Shown in pieces: positions 1 to 5,933 of a DNA stretch of 10,383 nt. Origin of the DNA: Actinomycetes bacterium (lineage in GTDB: Bacteria; Actinomycetota; Actinomycetes; Actinomycetales; Actinomycetaceae); assembly GCA_023387755.1 (NCBI GenBank), contig JAEWHO010000065.1, positions 1-10,383 of the forward strand. Direction: 5' to 3'. The notes below the pieces were generated by a model, which saw only the letters and a program-made list of their open reading frames with translations, did no database searches and had not been told where the DNA came from. The stretch's first letter is position 1, and each line of letters begins with the position of its first letter. A program made the position numbers and the translations under genes.

Positions 1-99
1 AACAACGAGCGCCTCCACCAAGCCCTGGGATATGCCACCCCTGAGGAGGTCATCGCCAGCTACAATCAACACCGGGCAGCCGAGCTGACCCCCATATAA
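1..99 (+). pseudogene. IS3-family transposase (integrase core), C-terminal end, cut by window edge
   Basis: The first frame is open from base 1 and ends at TAA 97-99, giving 32 residues. They begin NNERLHQALGYATPEEV, which matches the conserved tail of IS3-family OrfB (DDE integrase) transposases, where an N-x-R-x-H-x-x-L-x-Y-x-T-P-x-x-V pattern closes the catalytic domain. The catalytic D, D and E residues would lie upstream, outside the window, so whether the element is intact cannot be judged. It sits directly against a fragment of a second transposase-like sequence, which suggests nested or decayed insertion sequences just upstream of the dcw cluster. The family call is firm; intact versus broken status is unknown. 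Confidence 0.85.
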
Positions 100-351
100 G
101 AAGCGGAACAAAACCCAGTACGCTTCAGAATGCCACTACTACACCAAATCAAAGCCATCTTCTGGTACTGCTACCTCAACAGTCCCAACCCCTTACCACC
201 AGCCCAAATCCTGGCCACCATGCCCACCGACGAACAAATCGAACAGGCCTACCACCACGCCAACCAAACCAGCACACCCCCAACCCACCTAGTACCCGCA
301 AGCCAGGTCGACTGGAACGAACTACACCACCCCCGCTACGCCTGGAACTAA
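100..351 (+). pseudogene. Probable C-terminal remnant of a second transposase (IS1249/IS256-like tail)
   Basis: The frame is open from base 100, directly after the IS3 stop. The first ATG is at 130 and the stop is at 349-351, giving 73 residues from that ATG. No Shine-Dalgarno sequence precedes the ATG, so I read this as a fragment and not a gene. The protein has an aromatic stretch (KAIFWYCYLNSP), then PLPPAQILATMPTDEQIEQAY and a tail VDWNELHH. From memory this resembles the C-terminal tail of actinobacterial IS1249-type transposases (hydrophobic W/Y segment, an MPTD motif, a W-x-E-x-H ending). That family assignment is recall-based and moderate. The missing front part and the abutting IS3 end suggest that an IS3-type element inserted into, or recombined with, this one. 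An alternative is a short unknown ORF. Confidence 0.45.
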
Positions 352-359
352 CCCGAGCA

Positions 360-381
360 ACACATTTTGTCCTATAACCCC
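360..381 (+). mobile_element. Possible right terminus of the second insertion sequence
   Basis: About 10-30 bases after the transposase-like stop lies CACATTTTGTCCTATAACCC, an AT-richer stretch that differs from its surroundings and sits where a terminal inverted repeat would be expected. The matching left end is not in the window, so neither the inverted repeat nor a target duplication can be confirmed. This is inferred from position only. Confidence 0.25.
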
Positions 382-391
382 GGATACGGGG
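378..391. repeat. Short GC-rich hairpin
   Basis: CCCCG 378-382 pairs with CGGGG 387-391 around a GATA loop. There is no following T-run, so it is not an intrinsic terminator. It lies immediately after the suspected IS end. Confidence 0.4.
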
Positions 392-412
392 GAGTTGGCG
401 CCGTCACAGGAC

Positions 413-448
413 GTACGGTGGTGTCCCCTCCACTTTGCTCCACCGTGC
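413..448. repeat. Inverted repeat overlapping reverse MraZ-like boxes
   Basis: ACGGTGG 415-421 is perfectly complementary to CCACCGT 440-446. One more G-C pair (413/448) follows across a G-T wobble (414/447), and the loop is 18 bases. The right arm includes part of a reverse-oriented GTGGAG-type box. No T-run follows on either strand, so it is not a terminator. Confidence 0.45.
428..443 (-). promoter_or_regulatory. Reverse-oriented pair of MraZ-type boxes
   Basis: On the minus strand this reads GTGGAGCAAAGTGGAG. It is two GTGGAG boxes (438-443 and 428-433) with the same 10-base period as the operator next to mraZ, and the second is preceded by AAA as in the AAAGTG-type consensus I recall for MraZ sites. 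It lies about 215 bases upstream of the mraZ start and faces away from mraZ, toward the IS remnants. It may be a second binding site for MraZ, or the operator of a divergent gene now lost. Binding is inferred. Confidence 0.45.
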
Positions 449-460
449 CATCAACCAGCC

Positions 461-478
461 GGATTCCTCCTGGAATCC
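461..478. repeat. Perfect 7-bp hairpin upstream of mraZ
   Basis: GGATTCC 461-467 and GGAATCC 472-478 are exact inverted repeats around a TCCT loop. The next bases (ACGTCTTATACGGG) are not a T-tract, so termination is unlikely. The function is unknown. Confidence 0.45.
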
Positions 479-561
479 ACGTCTTATACGGGCTCGCATC
501 ACAGAAAATGCTATTTTTCCTCCACCTCATATTTTCCCTGTATTCTGGCTAAAAGTTGTGA

Positions 562-590
562 TGCATACATGACTGAAAACGGGCTAAATA
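562..590 (+). promoter_or_regulatory. Candidate promoter of the dcw cluster
   Basis: TGCATA (562-567) and TAAATA (585-590) are 17 bases apart, in the AT-richest stretch before mraZ. Each matches the sigma-70 type consensus at only three of six positions, so this is a weak call. Support comes mainly from position: a start near 596-600 would put the three MraZ boxes at or just after the transcription start, where binding would block it. No better-matched pair was seen between 352 and 650. Confidence 0.3.
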
Positions 591-598
591 AGTTGCGT

Positions 599-624
599 GT
601 GGATGAAAGTGGAGTAATGTGGAG
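599..624 (+). promoter_or_regulatory. MraZ operator: three 10-bp-spaced GTGGA boxes
   Basis: GTGGAT (599-604), GTGGAG (609-614) and GTGGAG (619-624) are direct repeats with an exact 10-base period. MraZ proteins form ring-like oligomers that bind tandem short repeats about one helical turn apart upstream of their own operon, and the middle box (AAAGTGGAGT) fits the AAAGTG(T/G) form I recall for such sites. The array lies 36 bases before the mraZ start codon, between the likely promoter and the ribosome site. That placement suits autorepression of the cluster. Binding itself is inferred. Confidence 0.7.
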
Positions 625-646
625 GTAACCGGTGCAGACGCCGCGG

Positions 647-657
647 AGGAGGTGATC
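647..657 (+). promoter_or_regulatory. Near-maximal Shine-Dalgarno site of mraZ
   Basis: AGGAGGTGATC is complementary over 11 bases to the usual 3' end of 16S rRNA. The GGAGG core ends 7 bases before the GTG start at 660. It decides the mraZ start and predicts strong initiation despite the GTG codon. Confidence 0.8.
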
Positions 658-659
658 TG

Positions 660-1091
660 GTGTTCCTGGGAACCTACGAGCCCAAGCTCGACGACAAGGG
701 GCGTCTGATCTTGCCTGCAAAATTCCGCGACGAACTTGCCGGCGGCCTGGTAATGACGCGGGGTCAAGAGCACTGCTTGTACGTCTTCCCCATGCGGGAA
801 TTCGAATCCGTGCACGAGCAGTTGCGTCAGGCCCCGCTCACCTCCAAACAGGCTCGCCAGTATCTGCGTGTGTTCCTCTCCGGTGCGGCCGATGAACGGC
901 CCGATAAGCAGGGACGCATCACGATACCGGTGAACCTGCGGCAATACGCCGGTCTGGAGCGGGAACTCGCTGTTATTGGGATGGGGACCCGCCTGGAGAT
1001 TTGGGATGCCCAAGCCTGGGCGCAATACCTGGCCGACCAAGAGGCGGAATACTCCGCCACGGAAGAAGAGATCATCCCCGGGGTCTTTTGA
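660..1091 (+). CDS. mraZ: Transcriptional regulator MraZ
   Basis: MraZ (143 residues, normal family length) is a DNA-binding regulator of the division and cell wall cluster and has two AbrB-like half-domains. Both signature loops are visible: DDKGRLILPAKFRD around residues 11-24 and PDKQGRITIPVNLR around 81-94, each with the D-x-x-G-R core that contacts DNA. The start is GTG 660, fixed by a very strong Shine-Dalgarno sequence and by the standard N-terminus MFLGTYEPKLDDKGR. Three GTGGA-type boxes lie just upstream, so it probably represses its own operon. It is the first gene of the cluster and is separated from rsmH by 106 bases holding a large hairpin. No anomaly is seen in the protein. Confidence 0.97.
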   Translation: MFLGTYEPKLDDKGRLILPAKFRDELAGGLVMTRGQEHCLYVFPMREFESVHEQLRQAPLTSKQARQYLRVFLSGAADERPDKQGRITIPVNLRQYAGLERELAVIGMGTRLEIWDAQAWAQYLADQEAEYSATEEEIIPGVF

Positions 1092-1104
1092 TCCAATGGG
1101 CTGA

Positions 1105-1157
1105 ACTTCTTCGCTGATTCCGACGATCTTCCCCGGCGCCGGACTCAGCGAAGAGGT
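1105..1157 (+). ncRNA. Long imperfect mRNA hairpin between mraZ and rsmH
   Basis: ACTTCTTCGCTGA (1105-1117) pairs with TCAGCGAAGAGGT (1145-1157) over 13 positions, with a single G-U pair. Past a 1x1 mismatch, TCCG 1119-1122 pairs with CGGA 1140-1143, and a further two pairs are possible (1124-1125 with 1137-1138). No T-run follows, so it is not a typical intrinsic terminator. The right arm contains GAAGAGG, the only ribosome-site-like sequence for the leader ORF at 1166. It could act in translation control, as an RNase III-type processing site, or as a protein-binding dyad. The structure was worked out by hand, with no energy calculation. Confidence 0.6.
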
Positions 1158-1165
1158 ACAGTCCC

Positions 1166-1201
1166 GTGGATCGCCCCGCTAACGGTAAGGCCACCAGATG
1201 A
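1166..1201 (+). CDS. Possible 11-codon leader ORF overlapping the rsmH start
   Basis: GTG 1166 opens an 11-codon frame (MDRPANGKATR) that ends at TGA 1199-1201, overlapping the rsmH ATG in an ATGA junction. GAAGAGG lies 9 bases before the GTG. rsmH itself has only a weak site (GGTAAGG), so reinitiation after this mini-ORF could feed rsmH. The GAAGAGG lies in the right arm of the 1105-1157 hairpin and could be masked. The ATGA overlap and ribosome site are visible; translation is inferred, and a chance ORF of this size is quite possible. Confidence 0.35.
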   Translation: MDRPANGKATR

Positions 1202-2190
1202 GCGCAGCGGCGAGTAAGCACATACCGGTGCTGCGTGAGCGCTGCCTGGAACTGCTGGCCGGAGCGGGTGGCAGCGGCGTCATTATTGACGGCACCTTGG
1301 GGATGGGGGGTCACAGTGAAGCGATTTTGGCTCACACAGATTACGCCGTCGTCGGAATTGATCGGGATCCGCAGGCAATCGCGTTAGCCACGGAGCGCCT
1401 AGCTCCATATGGAGATCGTTTTACAGCCGTCCACACCACCTACGATCACATCGCTGATATTGCCGCCACCACCGGCCCGGTTCGCGGCATCCTTATGGAT
1501 TTGGGAGTTTCCTCCCTTCAGCTCGACAGCGACGACCGCGGTTTCGCATACTCGCGTAATACGCCGCTGGACATGCGGATGGATACCGACGGCCCGCGTA
1601 CCGCAGCCGACATTCTCGCCCAGGCAAGCGTCGGGGAACTGACGCGAATCCTGCGCGTCTACGGTGAGGAGCGGGCGGCCAGCCGGATCGCAGCCGCTAT
1701 TGTGCGTGAACGCGAGTCCGCCCCCATTACAACCACCGGGCAGCTCGCCGACCTTATCGACCGGCACATGCCAGCCCCGGCCCGCCGCAGCGGCGGTAAC
1801 CCCGCCAAACGCACCTTCCAGGCGCTGCGCATCGCTGTCAATAGTGAACTGTCGATCCTCGCTCAGGCCCTACCGCAGGCAGTTGATGCTCTGGACATTG
1901 GCGGGCGTCTCGTGGTCATGAGCTACCACTCACTGGAGGACCGTCTCGTGAAAGCGGTCATCAGCCAGGGTACGCAGGTTGATGCGCCTGCGGGGTTGCC
2001 CATTATCCCCGACGACGCCCAGCCCTACCTGCGGGCCCTCACTCGCGGAGCGGAAAAAGCCAGCAGTGAGGAAATCGAGCGGAACCCGCGTAGTGCGCCC
2101 GTACGCTTGCGAGCCGCCGAAAAACTCCATCCCGCTCCAGCCCACCGCAACCATCTCGAATACGACCAGGTTAAGGAGAAGACTCGATGA
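1198..2190 (+). CDS. rsmH: 16S rRNA (cytosine(1402)-N(4))-methyltransferase RsmH
   Basis: RsmH (formerly MraW, 330 residues) uses S-adenosylmethionine to methylate N4 of C1402 in the 16S rRNA decoding site. The N-terminal HIPVLRERCLELL leads into the SAM-binding motif DGTLGMGGHSEA from residue 31. Next come VVGIDRDPQA, then ILMDLGVSSLQLD and the family block RGFAYSRNTPLDMRMD. The insert GGNPAKRTFQALRIAVN (residues 199-215) and SYHSLEDR from residue 242 complete the signature. ATG 1198 is the only reasonable start, because an in-frame TAA lies at 1180-1182. Its ribosome site is weak and it overlaps the stop of a mini-ORF, so coupling may matter. The 3' end overlaps ftsL by ATGA. Confidence 0.97.
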   Translation: MSAAASKHIPVLRERCLELLAGAGGSGVIIDGTLGMGGHSEAILAHTDYAVVGIDRDPQAIALATERLAPYGDRFTAVHTTYDHIADIAATTGPVRGILMDLGVSSLQLDSDDRGFAYSRNTPLDMRMDTDGPRTAADILAQASVGELTRILRVYGEERAASRIAAAIVRERESAPITTTGQLADLIDRHMPAPARRSGGNPAKRTFQALRIAVNSELSILAQALPQAVDALDIGGRLVVMSYHSLEDRLVKAVISQGTQVDAPAGLPIIPDDAQPYLRALTRGAEKASSEEIERNPRSAPVRLRAAEKLHPAPAHRNHLEYDQVKEKTR

Positions 2191-2615
2191 GCTTGCCAGC
2201 ATATAGCCCGGCCCGCCCTGGTCGCTCCGCGGCCAGCACCTATGGCCGACCCCTGAGCGTGGGCCGCGGTGCGGCTGCCCCGACCTTGCAGCTAGTGCGG
2301 GGCCCGGCAGTATCCCGACCTGTGGGCCCCTACCTCCTCCTTCTCATCAGCATCATTTTTGGGGCTATGGCTTTTTGCCTCATGCTCAACACCCAGATGG
2401 CTGTGACCTCGTACAAAATCCACGACACGCGCGCCCACCTGGTCGAGCTGAAAGAAACTCAGCAGACACTTAAAACCGAAGTAGAACAGCTCGGCTCGCC
2501 CGAATACCTCCGCCAGGCGGCTGAGGAAATCGGGATGGCACCGCCGCACACTACGCACATTATGAATCTGGAACACGGCACGATTACGGAAGTCCCGGGC
2601 GCTGCCGGTCAGTAG
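2187..2615 (+). CDS. ftsL: Cell division protein FtsL-like (bitopic divisome protein)
   Basis: This small bitopic protein of 142 residues has the architecture of FtsL. A basic, Pro/Gly/Ala-rich cytoplasmic tail (1-47) is followed by one membrane segment at about 49-67 (YLLLLISIIFGAMAFCLML) and an extracytoplasmic region predicted to form a coiled coil at about 74-104 (THLVE/LKETQQTLKTEVEQL-type heptads; here RAHLVELKETQQ). FtsL forms a complex with FtsQ and FtsB that activates FtsWI septal synthesis. The sequence is poorly conserved, so the call rests on topology, size and its invariant place between rsmH and ftsI. The start ATG 2187 overlaps the rsmH stop and has AAGGAGAA upstream (2173-2180). 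Confidence 0.85.
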   Translation: MSLPAYSPARPGRSAASTYGRPLSVGRGAAAPTLQLVRGPAVSRPVGPYLLLLISIIFGAMAFCLMLNTQMAVTSYKIHDTRAHLVELKETQQTLKTEVEQLGSPEYLRQAAEEIGMAPPHTTHIMNLEHGTITEVPGAAGQ

Positions 2616-2629
2616 CGAAGGGAGGTCCC

Positions 2630-4423
2630 ATGGCCACTTCACGACGGGAAGGGTCCCTGGCGGCCACCCTATGGAACCGGATTCGCCGCGGCAATGTACT
2701 CATGGTGGCGACGACGTTGCTCATCATCATTGCCCTGGTACGGCTGCTGTGGCTGCAGGTTATTGATGCCCCCCGCTTAGCCGAAGAAGGGCTCAATAAC
2801 CGGATGAAAACCTTCACCATCACTGCCCCGCGCGGGCCAATTGTCGATGCTGAGGGCAACGTCCTAGCTGTATCCACGCAAGTCGTGCACGTAGGTGTGA
2901 ACCAGATTAAAGTGCGCGATTATGTGCGTAAAGAAGCCAAGACCGGAAGAATTCTCGGAGCTGGGCCCGCTGAAGCTGCCCGGATGATCGCCCCCATCCT
3001 CGACCAAGACCCAGCCCAGCTCGGGGGGATGATGGTGGGGGACTCCACCTACCGGGTGCTCGCCAAAGACCTCACGCCGGCGCAATGGCGGGAGATCGCC
3101 GATCTGCGTATCCCGGGAATCGAACCGGATTACCGTTCCATCCGTACCTATCCGAACGGGAACCTCGCCGGCAATATCCTCGGATTCGTAAACAAAGAAG
3201 GAGTTGCGTCAGCGGGTCTGGAACTGTCCTTCAATAAGACCCTCACGGGTATCCCCGGGAAAGAACGCATAGAAGTCGGCGCTTCCGGATCATCAATCCC
3301 AACCGGTGTCAATGAGAAGGAAGACGCCGTTCCCGGATCGACTGTTCACTTAACAATCCTGCGGGATCTACAAGATGTGGCGCAGAAGGCCGTGCAGAAC
3401 AGTAAGGACACCTTTGGTGCCTCATGGGCCGCGGCGGTGGTGGAAGAGGTTGGCACTGGGAAGATCCTTGCCATCGCCGACTCCGATACCGTCAATCCCA
3501 ATGAGTACTGGAAGAGCTCAGCGGAGAACCAAGGTGCTCGCTCAATCTCCGCCGTCTACGAACCCGGCTCCACCGGTAAGCTCCTCACCTATGCCGCTGC
3601 CATTGACCAAGGTACGGTCAAACCCACCACGCATATTCACAATCCCTCCCGCTATACCACTGCCAATGGGGAACTGATTAAGGACTTTTCCGACCACGCG
3701 ACCGAGGAGCGCACCGTTGCCGGGGTCCTCATGAAGTCCTATAACACCGGCACCGTGCAGATCGGCGAGACAATGTCTGACCAGGTGCGCTACGAATATT
3801 TCCAGCGGTTTGGGCTCGGGAAAACTATCGACGTCGGGATGCCTGGGCAAGCTGCCGGGATCCTCGTCCCACCAGAGAAATGGGACGGGCGCCAAAAGTA
3901 CACCACCATGTTTGGGCAAGGGTATGCAGTGACTCTGCTGCAAAATGTTGGCGTAGTACAAACGCTAGCCAATAAGGGCGTGTACGTTACTCCCACCCTG
4001 GTGGCGGGCACCACCGACGCCAAGGGGACCTTCCATGAAGGCGCGAAACCTTCCACCCATGAAGTTATCTCCGCTGACTCAGCCAGCCAAATGCTACTCA
4101 TGATGGAAGGGGTCACCCAGAAGGGTGGGACCGGTGTCCGCGGTGCTGTAGAGGGGTATCGTGTGGCCGCGAAAACCGGGACGGCCCAAGTAGCGGGGCC
4201 AGGCGGGGCACTTACTCGCACCGCCGGTGTATTCAATGCGGTTATTCCGGCCGATAATCCCCGCCTGGCGATATCCGTCGTCGTTTACAACCCCTCCTCA
4301 GGATTCCAAGGCGGCGTCGTCGCGGCCCCCGTCTTCAAAGAGATCGCCTCATTCGCGGTACGCTACTTGGGGATTCCTCCCAGCAGTAGCGAGCCCGAAC
4401 TATACCCAGTGGAATATAAGTAA
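2630..4423 (+). CDS. ftsI: Septal peptidoglycan transpeptidase FtsI (PBP3, class B)
   Basis: This class B penicillin-binding protein of 597 residues cross-links septal peptidoglycan with FtsW as its glycosyltransferase partner. A basic cytoplasmic tail and one membrane anchor (about 23-42, followed by WLQV) lead into the dimerisation (pedestal) domain with APRGPIVDAEGNVLA at about 65-79. The transpeptidase domain carries all three active-site motifs: S314-T-G-K317 in YEPGSTGKLLT, S370-Y-N372, and K515-T-G-T518. I see no PASTA repeats at the C-terminus, and the protein ends soon after the transpeptidase domain. GGGAGGT precedes ATG 2630. It lies 14 bases after ftsL and 4 bases before murE. Confidence 0.96.
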   Translation: MATSRREGSLAATLWNRIRRGNVLMVATTLLIIIALVRLLWLQVIDAPRLAEEGLNNRMKTFTITAPRGPIVDAEGNVLAVSTQVVHVGVNQIKVRDYVRKEAKTGRILGAGPAEAARMIAPILDQDPAQLGGMMVGDSTYRVLAKDLTPAQWREIADLRIPGIEPDYRSIRTYPNGNLAGNILGFVNKEGVASAGLELSFNKTLTGIPGKERIEVGASGSSIPTGVNEKEDAVPGSTVHLTILRDLQDVAQKAVQNSKDTFGASWAAAVVEEVGTGKILAIADSDTVNPNEYWKSSAENQGARSISAVYEPGSTGKLLTYAAAIDQGTVKPTTHIHNPSRYTTANGELIKDFSDHATEERTVAGVLMKSYNTGTVQIGETMSDQVRYEYFQRFGLGKTIDVGMPGQAAGILVPPEKWDGRQKYTTMFGQGYAVTLLQNVGVVQTLANKGVYVTPTLVAGTTDAKGTFHEGAKPSTHEVISADSASQMLLMMEGVTQKGGTGVRGAVEGYRVAAKTGTAQVAGPGGALTRTAGVFNAVIPADNPRLAISVVVYNPSSGFQGGVVAAPVFKEIASFAVRYLGIPPSSSEPELYPVEYK

Positions 4424-4427
4424 AAAA

Positions 4428-5933
4428 ATGGATGAACTGATCTTCACCCGCCCAACTGTTGCCCCGACCCCGGTGGCGGATCTTGCCCATGCTATTGGCG
4501 CGGAAGTACGCGGCGGCGGGCACGCCTCTATTACTGGCGTGTCCGTGGACTCCAGCGATATCCGCCCCGGAGAGGTATTCATTGCGATTCCCGGATTCCG
4601 CACCCATGGGGCCCGGTTCGCCAATGCTGCTGTGGAGGCCGGTGCGGCCGCGATTATTACCGACGACGCCGGTGCCGAGCAGATTGGACAGGTGACGGTT
4701 CCGGTACTTGTGGTAGCCGACCCACGGGCTGTGGTCGGGCAGGTCAGTGCCCTCATCTATCGCCAGCCCTGCCGGGACCTAGAGCTGTACGCAGTGACGG
4801 GGACCAACGGCAAAACCTCCACCGTGACCATCCTGTCCCAAATCCTGGCGGCCGCAAAAGGCCAGTGTGGGCTCTTTGGCACCGTCGAGGTGCGGCTAGG
4901 AGAAGACCGGTCACTCTCGCCGCGCACCACCTTGGAAGCTAGCGCTGTGAACCGCCTATTGGCTCTCGGTCGGGAGCGCGGCATCCGCGCGGTCGCCATG
5001 GAGGCTTCCTCGCACGCCATCGATTTGGGGCGCCTGGGGGGCCTGCACTGCCGCGCTGTGGGATTCGTGAATCTGCAACATGATCACCTGGACTACCACA
5101 AGACTATGGATGGCTACTTCGCTGCCAAGGCAGCGCTGTTCACACGCGAGTACGCCGACCACGCCGTCGTCTGCATCGACGATGACTGGGGGCAGAAGCT
5201 TGCCCGTACCACGGAACTGCCAGTCTTGACTGTCTCCACGACGGGGCCAGCAGACCTGCAGGCAATTGACTACCATGAGGGTACATTCACGGTGGTCGAC
5301 GGGGAGGAGCACCATCGGATTAGCACGCCCTTTACGGGCCGTTTCATGATGCAAAATGCCCTCGTAAGTATTGGTCTGGCGCGGATAGCTGGAGTCGATT
5401 GGCCAACGCTTACGGCAGCCCTCGCAACCGCTCATAGCGTGCCGGGGCGGATGCAGGTGGTCCAGCCGCGCACTAATACCCTGCCGCTGGTGATCGTGGA
5501 CTACGCGCACACCGCGCAGGCGTTGGCATATGTGCTGGAAGTGCTACGACCCTCCACGCCGGGCCGGCTCATTGCGGTCTACGGCTCTGATGGGGACCGC
5601 GACGCCCTTAAGCGTCCGGACCTCGGGCGCGTGGGAGCGACGTATGCGGATGTCTTGTATATTACGGACGAAAACCCGCGTTCAGAGGATCCCGCTGCTA
5701 TCCGCGCGGCCATCCTGAAGGGGGTGGCCGAGGTACGCCCCGACCTTGCCGATACGGTGGAATGTGAGACCCGCAGGCAGGCGATTATCGATGCTATTGG
5801 CGCAGCCGAGCCTGTCGACACCGTGATTATTACGGGTAAGGGCGCGGAGCCCTTCCAAGAAATCAAGGGTGTCATGCATCCGTATAATGACGTGCCCGTC
5901 GTGGAGCAGGCCTGTAAAGGAGAGACCGCATGA
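4428..5933 (+). CDS. murE: UDP-MurNAc-L-Ala-D-Glu: diamino acid ligase MurE
   Basis: MurE (501 residues) is a cytoplasmic ATP-dependent ligase that adds the third, diamino acid residue to the peptidoglycan stem peptide. The UDP-MurNAc-binding N-domain has VSVDSSDIRPGEVFIAIPG. The ATP loop is G125-T-N-G-K-T130, then TTLEAS (167-172), EASSHA and the presumed carbamylated K234 (GYFAAKAALF). The C-domain has VDYAHT, YGSDGDRD, ENPR (415-418) and GKGAE (470-474). The usual meso-diaminopimelate signatures are DNPR and GKGHE, so the added amino acid is uncertain; lysine or ornithine is possible. The frame is open further upstream inside ftsI, but ATG 4428 gives the family N-terminus. There is no clear ribosome site, so it probably depends on coupling to ftsI. 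Confidence 0.95.
   Translation: MDELIFTRPTVAPTPVADLAHAIGAEVRGGGHASITGVSVDSSDIRPGEVFIAIPGFRTHGARFANAAVEAGAAAIITDDAGAEQIGQVTVPVLVVADPRAVVGQVSALIYRQPCRDLELYAVTGTNGKTSTVTILSQILAAAKGQCGLFGTVEVRLGEDRSLSPRTTLEASAVNRLLALGRERGIRAVAMEASSHAIDLGRLGGLHCRAVGFVNLQHDHLDYHKTMDGYFAAKAALFTREYADHAVVCIDDDWGQKLARTTELPVLTVSTTGPADLQAIDYHEGTFTVVDGEEHHRISTPFTGRFMMQNALVSIGLARIAGVDWPTLTAALATAHSVPGRMQVVQPRTNTLPLVIVDYAHTAQALAYVLEVLRPSTPGRLIAVYGSDGDRDALKRPDLGRVGATYADVLYITDENPRSEDPAAIRAAILKGVAEVRPDLADTVECETRRQAIIDAIGAAEPVDTVIITGKGAEPFQEIKGVMHPYNDVPVVEQACKGETA

Noticed and set aside
372..407. Minus-strand mini-ORF (MTAPTPPYPGL) as the stub of a divergent gene cut by the IS
   Set aside because: It has only 11 codons and no ribosome site. 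It is kept only as a weak hint beside the inverted MraZ boxes.
461..478. Intrinsic terminator insulating the cluster
   Set aside because: The stem is perfect but short and is not followed by a T-tract on either strand.
395..628. Plus-strand open frames between the IS remnant and mraZ
   Set aside because: They have no ribosome sites, atypical composition, and they run through the promoter and operator. They look non-coding.
549..1040. 163-codon open frame on the minus strand opposite mraZ
   Set aside because: It lies antisense to a clear mraZ gene, covers its promoter, has no family motif, and is explained by the GC-rich codon pattern of the real gene.
4227..4427. Upstream extension of the murE frame inside ftsI
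   Set aside because: The extra 67 codons overlap the conserved end of FtsI in another frame and read as unstructured Pro/Ser-rich sequence. The MurE family N-terminus starts at ATG 4428.
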